Shown: positions 1-5,856, numbered from the stretch's first letter. The stretch is DNA of 8,088 nt from Thermotogae bacterium (GCA_003643975.1 QNAR01000064.1:1-8088), one strand, 5' to 3'. Made by a program: numbers and translations. The notes: generated by a model not told the origin, from the letters alone.

Positions 1-1096
1 TATAAATGTCTCTATAATTTTCTATCAAAGCTATGCCAAAACCAAGTGAGGCTATAAGAACACCATAACCAGAAATATATATGCCCTGAATCCCTGTTAA
101 TTCAGCGATTACAGAGTATAAAATTGTGGCTGCGAAAAAAGTCGTCGAAAAGATAAGATATTTCTTCCTATACTTAAAAACCATAATAGCCAAAGTTATA
201 GCGCTAATCACAAAAAGAAGATCGTAAACAATCTGCATTTTTTTAAAGGTTATCAAGTTTGGAATTGAAAAGATAAAAATAACTCCAGAAAGGTTAGATG
301 TAAAAATTAAACTCGAAAACTTTTTCTTTGTCCCAACGAATTTCGACACGCCCAGAACCAGAAAGGCTATTGCCACCAGTCCAGTTGCAAGGGTGGCTTT
401 CTCAAACAACAGTAGTGAATCTATACTGCCCGTGGTTTCTCTATAAACAAATTCTAACAAGAAGATCGAAGACAATAACGACGCAGTTGCAATATAAACG
501 AAATGGACATGATCCCCGGGGACTGAAAAGCCAAAAACTAGTAAAACAACACCAAGGATGATTCCACCACCCATAGCAAGCAAATATATATCACTAATGA
601 AGAAATTCAATATGCTATTACGCCAACTCACCGCGGTATATTTAACGATCAAGGGAGCTCGTTGTATTCCTACGTCATAAACGATTTTCATATCCAGTGT
701 TAAGGTATTTGTATCCTTTAGCAGTTTTTTGTCAAAACGAATGAGATGAGAAAGATTCCATATGTTCGCGGTTCCTGATTCAAAATCCCCTATTTCTTTT
801 AGTAATATTCCATTGAGATATATTCTCATTCCGCGATTGTAAACACCTAAAAGCATTATCGCATCACCTTCACAATATGAAAAGGTTTTTACAGCCCTAT
901 ATGTTCCCAGGGTGTTTACAATCTTATAAAAAGGAGTTTCTACAAGCTCCACTTCCCCATCAGGATGAACGAGCTTCCATTTACCTGAGAGTTCTATGCC
1001 GTTCGGGTTACTCAACACTTCTAATAAAATGATAAGCAAAAAGAAAGCCGCTAAGCCAAGCAAAAATCTCATAAAATTACTACCTAACCATTTCAT
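1..1096 (-). CDS. 7TMR-DISM-like membrane sensor protein, N-terminal part (runs off left edge)
   Basis: Translating the minus strand by hand from ATG 1096 gives 365 codons with no stop up to the window edge, so the gene continues to the left. Residues about 9-28 form a signal/anchor helix. Residues about 30-160 are a soluble, probably extracytoplasmic beta-rich segment (GKWKLVHPDGEVEL, MRIYLNGILLKEIGDFE) resembling the 7TMR-DISM extracellular domain. About seven hydrophobic helices follow (roughly 168-190, 197-217, 228-252, 261-281, 287-307, 313-333, 338-358), ending in LIENYRDIY, where such proteins usually enter a coiled coil. In this family the C-terminus is normally a diguanylate cyclase, histidine kinase, HD-GYP or similar output domain; here it is not in the window, so the output is unknown. 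ATG 1096 has AGGA 7 nt upstream; ATG 1072 (MRFLLGLAAF) is an alternative start. The gene is divergent from the dehydrogenase gene. Confidence 0.8.
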   Translation of the reverse strand, partial: MKWLGSNFMRFLLGLAAFFLLIILLEVLSNPNGIELSGKWKLVHPDGEVELVETPFYKIVNTLGTYRAVKTFSYCEGDAIMLLGVYNRGMRIYLNGILLKEIGDFESGTANIWNLSHLIRFDKKLLKDTNTLTLDMKIVYDVGIQRAPLIVKYTAVSWRNSILNFFISDIYLLAMGGGIILGVVLLVFGFSVPGDHVHFVYIATASLLSSIFLLEFVYRETTGSIDSLLLFEKATLATGLVAIAFLVLGVSKFVGTKKKFSSLIFTSNLSGVIFIFSIPNLITFKKMQIVYDLLFVISAITLAIMVFKYRKKYLIFSTTFFAATILYSVIAELTGIQGIYISGYGVLIASLGFGIALIENYRDIY

Positions 1097-1107
1097 GTTC
1101 AAATCCT

Positions 1108-1136
1108 AACATAAAAGCTCATTTTTCATCAATCAA
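1108..1136 (-). promoter_or_regulatory. Candidate sigma-70-type promoter for the membrane sensor gene
   Basis: On the minus strand TTGATT (1131-1136) and TATGTT (1108-1113) are separated by exactly 17 nt, a reasonable -35/-10 pair. Transcription would begin near 1101, very close to ATG 1096 and upstream of ATG 1072. If this promoter is used, the start at 1072 (with TAGGTAG upstream) becomes more attractive. The whole divergent gap (1097-1181) is AT-rich. For the plus-strand dehydrogenase I see only a TATATT at 1152-1157 without a convincing -35. Confidence 0.4.
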
Positions 1137-1181
1137 TGCTATAAATAATGTTATATTCTTTTAAGATAGGAGGGATTCACA

Positions 1182-2297
1182 ATGATCTACGAAGATGTTT
1201 ATTGGGTGGACTTTGATACTTTAGAGCATTTCATGGCAGATGTTTTTATGAAGCTTGGAGTTCCCGAAGAAGATGCAAAAATCTGTGCCAACGTTCTTAT
1301 CACCTCAGACAAAAGAGGGATTGACTCCCACGGTGTGGGAAGGCTTAAACCCATCTATGTTGACAGAATTAGGGCTGGCATTCAAAGCCCTATTACGAAA
1401 TTTGAAATTGTAAGAGAGTCGCCTACAACCGCTGTTGTTGACGGTCATAACGGCATGGGGCATGTGATTGGATACAAAGCCATGAATTTGGCCATAAGAA
1501 AAGCAAAAAAGTATGGTATGGGGATGGTTGCGGTGAGAAATTCAACACATTACGGAATAGCAGGATACTACGCCTTAATGGCCGTTGATGCAGGAATGAT
1601 AGGTATCACCGGGACAAATGCGAGACCTTCCATCGCGCCAACCTTTGGCGTTGAACCCATGCTTGGCACAAACCCGCTCACCTTCGGAATGCCTACAGAC
1701 GAAGAATTCCCTTTTGTATTAGATTGTGCTACAAGTGTTTCTCAGCGTGGGAAGATAGAAGTTTATGCAAGGGCTGGTAAAAAAATACCTGAAGGCTGGG
1801 TTATAGGTCAAGATGGTAATACCCGAACGGATACCATGCAGATACTCGAGGATCTCAAAAAGGGCACAGCGGCTCTCGTGCCACTTGGAGGCATTGGAGA
1901 AAAAACAGCAGGCTACAAAGGCTATGGCTATGCCACAGTAGTTGAAATACTTTCGGCAGCCCTCCAGGGTGGAGCTTTCTTAAAAATGCTCTCCGGTTTT
2001 GATGAAAATGGAAAAAGAATCCCTTATAACTTGGGACACTTTTTCATTGCCATTGATATAGAAGCCTTTACGGACCTCGAAAGTTTTAAAAAAACCACCG
2101 GCGAGATTCTGAGAGCGCTGAGAAATTCCAAAAAAGCGCCTGGAGCAGAGAAAATTTATACTGCCGGGGAAAAAGAATACATTGCCTGGCTTGAAAGAAA
2201 AGACAAAGGAGCCCCGCTAAACGAGGTACTGAGGAATCAGCTTATTCATCTAAGAGATGAGCTAAACCTTAGCCAATACGTGTTCCCCTGGGAATGA
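1182..2297 (+). CDS. Ldh2-family malate/L-lactate (2-hydroxyacid) dehydrogenase
   Basis: The 371-residue protein belongs to the Ldh_2 (malate/L-lactate/ureidoglycolate dehydrogenase) family: cytosolic NAD(P)-dependent oxidoreductases with a non-Rossmann fold that interconvert 2-hydroxy and 2-keto (or imino) acids. Visible family motifs are RGIDSHGVGRL with His50, NSTHYGIAGYYA with His123 (position of the family's catalytic base), GTNPLTFGMP at 162-171, FVLDCATS at 178-185 and the C-terminal GGIGEKTAGYKGYGY at 236-250. Length is normal and I see no disruption. AGGAGGG at 1168-1174 lies 7 nt before the ATG, fixing the start. The gene is monocistronic: a divergent gene lies upstream, and a terminator at 2368-2384 precedes a convergent gene. 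The exact substrate (malate, lactate, sulfolactate, ureidoglycolate, cyclic imino acid) cannot be read from the sequence, and no pathway neighbour narrows it. Confidence 0.92.
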   Translation: MIYEDVYWVDFDTLEHFMADVFMKLGVPEEDAKICANVLITSDKRGIDSHGVGRLKPIYVDRIRAGIQSPITKFEIVRESPTTAVVDGHNGMGHVIGYKAMNLAIRKAKKYGMGMVAVRNSTHYGIAGYYALMAVDAGMIGITGTNARPSIAPTFGVEPMLGTNPLTFGMPTDEEFPFVLDCATSVSQRGKIEVYARAGKKIPEGWVIGQDGNTRTDTMQILEDLKKGTAALVPLGGIGEKTAGYKGYGYATVVEILSAALQGGAFLKMLSGFDENGKRIPYNLGHFFIAIDIEAFTDLESFKKTTGEILRALRNSKKAPGAEKIYTAGEKEYIAWLERKDKGAPLNEVLRNQLIHLRDELNLSQYVFPWE

Positions 2298-2360
2298 GCG
2301 CTCCAAAACCCGCACTATAAATCCGGGTCTGGGGTCTAATATTGGGGTTTAGAAAGCGCT
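2297..2360. repeat. Inverted repeat AGCGCT/AAACCC around GGGTCTG heptad repeats
   Basis: Right after the dehydrogenase stop codon, AGCGCT (2297-2302) and AAACCC (2306-2311) can pair with GGGTTT (2345-2350) and AGCGCT (2355-2360), giving a two-part stem with a small internal loop. The enclosed segment holds two head-to-tail 7-mers, GGGTCTG (2325-2331) and GGGTCTA (2332-2338). A shorter alternative hairpin, ACCCG (2308-2312) with CGGGT (2324-2328), competes with it. No T-tract follows, so it is not a classical terminator. Confidence 0.5.
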
Positions 2361-2367
2361 TCGAGAG

Positions 2368-2384
2368 CCGAGATTCGGTTTTTT
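2368..2384 (+). terminator. Probable intrinsic terminator of the Ldh2-family gene
   Basis: CCGA (2368-2371), loop GAT and TCGG (2375-2378) run directly into six T residues (2379-2384). The stem is short (four G-C/A-T pairs plus a possible G-T pair at the base), but the uninterrupted T-tract and the position about 70 nt after the dehydrogenase stop codon support factor-independent termination of plus-strand transcription before the convergent nif3-like gene. Confidence 0.6.
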
Positions 2385-2385
2385 C

Positions 2386-2413
2386 GTTGTAGGTTGTCGG
2401 TTGTGGGTTGTAC
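2386..2413 (+). repeat. Four tandem 7-nt repeats GTTGTNN (left arm)
   Basis: GTTGTAG, GTTGTCG, GTTGTGG and GTTGTAC follow one another without gaps (2386-2392, 2393-2399, 2400-2406, 2407-2413). The GTTGT core is invariant and only the last two bases vary. This array is the left arm of a large imperfect palindrome; the right arm is at 2463-2490. Confidence 0.85.
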
Positions 2414-2462
2414 GTAAATCTTTGTCCAACCCTTTTAGGGGGTGAACTGTGAATACGGCAGC

Positions 2463-2490
2463 ATACAACCTACAACGCACAACCCACAAC
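2463..2490 (-). repeat. Four tandem 7-nt repeats GTTGTNN in opposite orientation (right arm)
   Basis: Read on the minus strand, this array is GTTGTGG, GTTGTGC, GTTGTAG, GTTGTAT: the same invariant core and period as the left arm. Against the left arm the 28-nt sequences agree at all core positions and differ only in the variable ones. The two arms could form one long hairpin with a loop at 2414-2462. That loop contains a smaller CCC/GGG hairpin around 2430-2442. Confidence 0.85.
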
Positions 2491-2625
2491 GATTTAATCA
2501 GCGCCGCAAGCCTCAACCCTGTTGGCGTCAGATTTTTCCGCTCCAAAGGAGCACTTACCCTTAGCGGAGCCGGGCCTATCCATGGTGTAGTCGTGTTTAC
2601 CGAATCTCAAATTTCGGCCATGTAC

Positions 2626-3357
2626 TCACACTTGGTTGTAGATATCAAAGAATTTCGTTTCAATGCCGAACTTTTCTTCTAAAACTTTCCCAAGGTTTCT
2701 TACCCCAAAGGTTTCAGTTGAGTAATGTCCAGCATTTATGAAATTCATTTGCATCTCTCTTGAAAGATCGCGTATATGCTCTTTTACCTCACCGGTAATA
2801 AAAGTATCTACCTTTCCTTCCAGCTTTATAATATCACTCGCTCCCCCTCCAGAGATCACACACACGTTCTGGACAGCTGGTCTGTTAATATACGCCAATA
2901 AATCTTTCCTGTTCAGAAGTTTCTTCAGACTATCAAGAAAAATATTCGTTTCGATTGGAGTGTCATAGATACCGATATATCCGACATCAAAGGGCTCCTG
3001 AATCTTCAGGCCAAGAGCTTTGATTATCGAAGCGTTGTTGCCATATTCAGGATGAGCATCTAAAGGAAGGTGGTATCCCATGAGTGTCAAGCCATTTGCT
3101 AATACCTTTTCTACTCTTTTTTTTATATAACCGCGCAGTTTAAAAAATTCCTTCCCAAAGATCCCATGATGAACCAGCAACATATCAGCATTCCAATTAA
3201 TTGCTTCCTCAATAAAAGCAAGATTGAATGAAACACCTAAAGCAACCTTTTTTACGTTTCTGCTGCCTTCAATTTGAATTCCGTTAAAGCAAAAATCTTC
3301 GTATTTCCACGGTTCTAAAATACTGTTGAGATATTCCTCTATTTCAAAAGCATTCAT
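2626..3357 (-). CDS. Nif3-like dinuclear metal centre protein (DUF34/YbgI family)
   Basis: The 243-residue protein is the compact form of the Nif3/YbgI family, which forms ring-shaped hexamers with a two-metal site. Members have been linked to GTP cyclohydrolase I type 2-like and metal-handling roles, but the true function remains unsettled. Metal ligands match the family pattern: His63-His64 in LLVHHGIFG, Asp100 in GYHLPLDAHPEYGNN, and His211 and Glu215 in NAGHYSTETFGV. NGIQIEG (25-31) and ITGEVKEHI (187-195) are also typical. The central PII-like insertion of the longer ~370-residue members is absent. The gene starts 4 nt after the atoA stop codon; its SD (GGGTG) overlaps that stop, so translation is probably coupled and it is the third gene of the CoA-transferase operon. 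Its link to CoA metabolism is not obvious. Confidence 0.92.
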   Translation of the reverse strand: MNAFEIEEYLNSILEPWKYEDFCFNGIQIEGSRNVKKVALGVSFNLAFIEEAINWNADMLLVHHGIFGKEFFKLRGYIKKRVEKVLANGLTLMGYHLPLDAHPEYGNNASIIKALGLKIQEPFDVGYIGIYDTPIETNIFLDSLKKLLNRKDLLAYINRPAVQNVCVISGGGASDIIKLEGKVDTFITGEVKEHIRDLSREMQMNFINAGHYSTETFGVRNLGKVLEEKFGIETKFFDIYNQV

Positions 3358-3361
3358 AATA

Positions 3362-4015
3362 TCACCCTACTCGCATTTTCGGGATAGTTTCAGGAACGAT
3401 AAGGCTTGCTTCTGTCTGTTTCAGGACTTCTTCAACACTTACTCCGGGTGCCATTTCTCTCAACACAAGCCCTTCTTCCGTTGGCTCTATTACCGCCAAA
3501 TCTGTCACTATTAAATCCACCGTTCTTATGGATGTGAGAGGCAGGCTACATTCTTTCACTATCTTCGGATTCCCCTTCGCAGTGTGTGTCATGGCTACGA
3601 TAACCTTCTTTGCTCCTGTTACCAGGTCCATCGCTCCCCCCATTCCTGGAACTCTCTTTCCTGGTATCATCCAGTTGGCCAGCTTCCCTTTTTCGTCTAC
3701 TTGCAACCCTCCGAGTACTGTTACATCCAGGTGCCCTCCTCTTATTATCCCAAACGACATCGCGCTGTCAAAAGCCATCGCTCCGGGAAGGGCCGTTACA
3801 TACTGACCTCCTGCATTCGTCAAATCTGGATTTTCCATCCCGCTCTCGGGAACAGGCCCCATTCCGATTATTCCGTTCTCAGACTGGAAATACACATGTA
3901 TCCCGGCAGGAATGTAATTGGCCACAAGCGTGGGAATCCCTATGCCCAGATTGACAAGGTATCCATCTTTGAGTTCTTGTGCTACTCTCCTTGCTATGAG
4001 TTCTTTCGCATCCAT
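3362..4015 (-). CDS. atoA: Acetate/butyrate-acetoacetate CoA-transferase, beta subunit
   Basis: This 217-residue subunit carries the catalytic glutamate of family I CoA-transferases. FQSENGIIG matches the second CoA-transferase signature, with Glu46 forming the glutamyl-CoA thioester intermediate. The N-terminus MDAKELIARRVAQELKDG and the block GGLQVDEKGKLANWMIPGK are very close to E. coli AtoA as I remember it. It pairs with the alpha subunit to move CoA between acetate, acetoacetate, butyrate or similar short acids. The open frame extends to a GTG at 4024, but I chose ATG 4015: it overlaps the atoD stop by one base (TGATG), has GGAGG 8 nt upstream, and gives the expected AtoA N-terminus. 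The physiological direction and substrate are not determined by sequence. Confidence 0.93.
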   Translation of the reverse strand: MDAKELIARRVAQELKDGYLVNLGIGIPTLVANYIPAGIHVYFQSENGIIGMGPVPESGMENPDLTNAGGQYVTALPGAMAFDSAMSFGIIRGGHLDVTVLGGLQVDEKGKLANWMIPGKRVPGMGGAMDLVTGAKKVIVAMTHTAKGNPKIVKECSLPLTSIRTVDLIVTDLAVIEPTEEGLVLREMAPGVSVEEVLKQTEASLIVPETIPKMRVG

Positions 4016-4668
4016 CACTCGCACCTCCCCACTACAACGTAATTCACCAGAACTCCTGGTATGTGCACTGAATCCGGGGGAATGCTTCCTACCGGTACTA
4101 TCTCTTCCACTTCAACTATGACGTTCTCTGCTGCCATCGCCATGAGCGGGTTGAAATTCCTCGCTGTCAACGAGAACTCAAGGTTTCCATAGTAGTCTGC
4201 ACGCTTTGCTTTCAATAGTGCATAATCCGCTCTTAGTGGAAGTTCTAAAAGATATTCTTTGTCGGCTATGACTACTTTTTGCTTGCCGTCTTCAACCACC
4301 GTACCCACACCGGTAGGGGTTAAAATCCCGCCCAGGCCAACACCGCCTGCACGCACCCTTTCTGCCAGTGTTCCCTGTGGAACAAGCTCAACTTCAAGCT
4401 CGCCTTCTATCATTTGCCTCTGGGTTTCGGGATTTGTACCAATATGGGACGCTATCACTTTATTGACGAGTTTCGACACGATGAGCTTCCCGATCCCTTT
4501 ATCCGGGAAGGCTGTGTCGTTGGCTATAACGGTAAAACTCTTTTTTCCGGAAGCAATGAGTTCGTCTATGAGCTTTTCGGGTGTTCCGCAGCCAAGAAAA
4601 CCGCCTATCATTAAAATAGAGCCTTCGGAGATCATTTCAATTGCATCTTTAGAAGATAATACCTTCAC
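4015..4668 (-). CDS. atoD: Acetate/butyrate-acetoacetate CoA-transferase, alpha subunit
   Basis: The 217-residue alpha subunit contains the glycine-rich first CoA-transferase signature EGSILMIGGFLGCGTP (residues 15-30), then IANDTAFPDKGIG, ASHIGTNPETQRQMIEGE, LTPTGVGTVVEDGKQ and LTARNFNPLMAMAA, all close to AtoD. Together with AtoA it forms the heteromeric cytosolic enzyme that transfers CoA among short-chain carboxylates (acetoacetate/butyrate/acetate), used either to degrade acetoacetate or in fermentation of amino acids to butyrate or acetate. The start is a GTG at 4668, supported by AGGAGGGG with about 7 nt spacing. First gene of the operon; its stop overlaps the atoA start. The related PcaI/ScoA subunits are alternatives, but the motif set favours AtoD. 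No thiolase, HMG-CoA lyase or lysine-fermentation gene is in the window to define the pathway. Confidence 0.93.
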   Translation of the reverse strand: MKVLSSKDAIEMISEGSILMIGGFLGCGTPEKLIDELIASGKKSFTVIANDTAFPDKGIGKLIVSKLVNKVIASHIGTNPETQRQMIEGELEVELVPQGTLAERVRAGGVGLGGILTPTGVGTVVEDGKQKVVIADKEYLLELPLRADYALLKAKRADYYGNLEFSLTARNFNPLMAMAAENVIVEVEEIVPVGSIPPDSVHIPGVLVNYVVVGRCE

Positions 4669-4703
4669 GTTTGCCCCTCCTTTTCTTGGATGGCTGTATA
4701 TTA

Positions 4704-4709
4704 ATTATA
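4704..4709 (-). promoter_or_regulatory. Candidate -10 box of the atoD-atoA-nif3 operon
   Basis: A perfect TATAAT on the minus strand lies 35 nt before the GTG start of atoD, predicting a leader of about 29 nt that contains the SD. The -35 region is a T-rich stretch (TTGTAG with a 15-nt spacer, or TTTTGT with 17) and is weak. A promoter here means the operon need not depend on readthrough from the phosphatase gene upstream. Confidence 0.55.
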
Positions 4710-4734
4710 CTTGATTAAAGTCAGCTACAAAAAA

Positions 4735-4765
4735 TTGCAGGCACGTGTTCCGAAAGAGTTGCAGG
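4735..4765 (-). repeat. Direct repeat CCTGCAA x2 just upstream of the atoD promoter (possible operator)
   Basis: On the minus strand CCTGCAA occurs at 4759-4765 and 4735-4741, start-to-start distance 24 nt, placing the copies at about -65 and -41 relative to the predicted atoD transcription start. A CACGTG palindrome lies between them (4742-4747). The position suits binding of an activator, but the repeats are short and no regulator gene is nearby. In the same stretch there is no clear terminator for the phosphatase gene, only a T-run (about 4729-4734) without a good stem. Confidence 0.3.
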
Positions 4766-4780
4766 TGGTTATATGCAAAA

Positions 4781-5818
4781 TCAGCGAGGAAATACGTTGA
4801 AACTGTCTATTGCATTTTCGCCTGTGTCATAACATGTGCCTTTCAATATACCGGAACTATATTCAAAAAGCACAAAATGATATCCCTTAAAGCTGGCCAC
4901 TGGCCCTGAAGGATCTTTGAGGCTGTATAAAGATGCGCCGCCCCCACCGGTTACAATATAAGTGATACCGTTGTGTTCAATACGCTGATAATTGTGATCG
5001 TGACCTGAAAGAACAAGATCGACTCCGTATTTTTCAAAAAGAGGAACAAGAATTTTTTTCACGAAAAAGGAATCCCCATGAGAGCTGTAACTAAATGCGG
5101 GATGATGAAAAATCGCAATGGTGAATTTGGCAGGTTCGCTTTTCAGCAACGACTTTAGCCATTTATATTGGCTGGAACATCTGTCAAAGCGTTTATTAGT
5201 GTTCAGCATAACAAAAAGCAAATCCCCTACCCGATAAGAGTAATAATACTCATTTCCGGGCAATGAGAAGAAAGCTTTATAGTTTTTTGCCACTCTTTCA
5301 TGATTTCCTATTACCGGGAAAAAGAGAGTGTCACTCAAAGGCTCGGTCGCTTTGAAAAAATCTGCCCAGTCATTCAGTCTGCAATCAGAATAAACCATAT
5401 CACCCGTATGTATCACAAAGAGCGGGGATTCCCTTGCTATAGCTTTACTGACTTCCCTGTGTGCAGCCAGATTACTCCGCGAATCCCCATAAGCCACAAA
5501 TTTAAACTGAGTTTCAGGATTCGAAGGTATGGAAAAATTTCCTTCAGTGACGGTTTCTTCTGAAGAATTATATTCAATGCGGTATCTATAAATCGAGTCA
5601 GGCTGCAAACCATTTATAGATTGTACATGAAACATTGATGGTTTCGATTCAACTATTTTGATTGAGAAAACATCGTTATAAACAGTCAGCTTACAACTTT
5701 CTGGAACAGAAGTGTACCAGCTAAGTTGGATCGAATTTGTAGCCGGTGAAGTTATGATCGCAGCTGTCAAAGATACTGAAATCACAAAGAAAATTAATAA
5801 AACAGTCAAGCCCTTCAT
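4781..5818 (-). CDS. Secreted purple-acid-phosphatase-like metallophosphoesterase
   Basis: The 345-residue protein begins with a signal peptide (MKGLTVLLIFFVISVSLTAA, no lipobox), so it probably acts outside the membrane. Residues about 22-98 form a fibronectin-III-like domain, the usual N-terminal domain of purple acid phosphatases. The rest is a calcineurin-like metallophosphoesterase domain with all metal-binding blocks: YGDSR (Asp112), GDMVY (Asp140, Tyr143), GNHE (Asn172, His173), FHHP (His238/His239) and GHDHNYQR (His273, His275). The tyrosine in GDxxY is the residue that gives these Fe-containing enzymes their colour. The likely reaction is hydrolysis of phosphate monoesters; phosphodiesterase activity is possible. 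No SD precedes the ATG, and a -10-like box lies only 9 nt upstream, suggesting a leaderless mRNA. No alternative start codon exists before the upstream in-frame stop at 5834-5836. Confidence 0.9.
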   Translation of the reverse strand: MKGLTVLLIFFVISVSLTAAIITSPATNSIQLSWYTSVPESCKLTVYNDVFSIKIVESKPSMFHVQSINGLQPDSIYRYRIEYNSSEETVTEGNFSIPSNPETQFKFVAYGDSRSNLAAHREVSKAIARESPLFVIHTGDMVYSDCRLNDWADFFKATEPLSDTLFFPVIGNHERVAKNYKAFFSLPGNEYYYSYRVGDLLFVMLNTNKRFDRCSSQYKWLKSLLKSEPAKFTIAIFHHPAFSYSSHGDSFFVKKILVPLFEKYGVDLVLSGHDHNYQRIEHNGITYIVTGGGGASLYSLKDPSGPVASFKGYHFVLFEYSSGILKGTCYDTGENAIDSFNVFPR

Positions 5819-5827
5819 ACAGCTATT

Positions 5828-5840
5828 ATTGTATCACAAT
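5828..5840 (-). promoter_or_regulatory. Extended -10 promoter of the phosphatase gene overlapping palindrome ATTGTatcACAAT
   Basis: On the minus strand TGATACAAT (TGn plus TACAAT, 5828-5836) is an extended -10 element lying 9 nt before ATG 5818. Transcription would start within a few nucleotides of the start codon. The element sits inside a perfect 5+3+5 palindrome, ATTGT (5828-5832) and ACAAT (5836-5840), where a bound repressor would block the promoter. No good -35 is visible, as is common for extended -10 promoters. Confidence 0.45.
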
Positions 5841-5856
5841 GCCACTTGGCTTCCAG

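Larger units (their letters stand above)
2370..2608. repeat. 10-bp inverted repeat enclosing the intergenic palindrome (possible MITE-like element)
   Basis: GAGATTCGGT at 2370-2379 and its exact reverse complement ACCGAATCTC at 2599-2608 enclose 219 nt of non-coding DNA that contains the two heptad arrays. Each copy is also part of its own CCGA...TCGG hairpin facing out of the neighbouring convergent gene. The repeat could therefore be the terminal inverted repeats of a small non-autonomous element, or two related terminator hairpins. I see no target-site duplication and no transposase. Confidence 0.35.
2298..2625. other. Non-coding gap between convergent genes (328 nt)
   Basis: No credible gene lies here; the open frames crossing it are low-complexity translations of the repeats. 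Besides the elements listed separately, the right half holds overlapping hairpins. GCTCC (2540-2544) pairs with GGAGC at either 2548-2552 or 2566-2570, and TCCGCT (2537-2542) pairs with AGCGGA (2563-2568), so two mutually exclusive folds exist. Base composition is strand-asymmetric: G+T-rich on the left, A+C-rich around 2463-2525. A hairpin CCGAA/TTCGG read on the minus strand (about 2600-2617) may end nif3-like transcription, but it has no T-tract. Confidence 0.7.

Noticed and set aside
328..561. Plus-strand open frame of 77 codons
   Set aside because: It lies wholly inside the minus-strand membrane sensor gene, has no SD and no recognisable protein character.
2386..2490. CRISPR array
   Set aside because: Units are 7 nt without spacers and the two sets are in opposite orientation; no cas gene is present.
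2349..2546. Minus-strand open frame of 65 codons across the repeat region
   Set aside because: Its sequence is the translation of the heptad repeats (TTHNRQPTT), with no SD or family resemblance.
2449..2682. Plus-strand GTG open frame of 77 codons
   Set aside because: It begins in the palindrome loop, runs through the right arm and overlaps the 3' end of the well-supported nif3-like gene on the other strand.
4016..4024. GTG at 4024 as the atoA start
   Set aside because: ATG 4015 has the correctly spaced GGAGG, overlaps the atoD stop and gives the standard AtoA N-terminus MDAKELIARR.
3528..4121. Several plus-strand open frames opposite atoA and atoD
   Set aside because: They are antisense shadows; the minus-strand frames encode clear CoA-transferase subunits with conserved motifs.
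4259..4714. 151-codon plus-strand open frame
   Set aside because: Antisense to atoD and reads out through its promoter; serine/proline-rich translation typical of a shadow frame.
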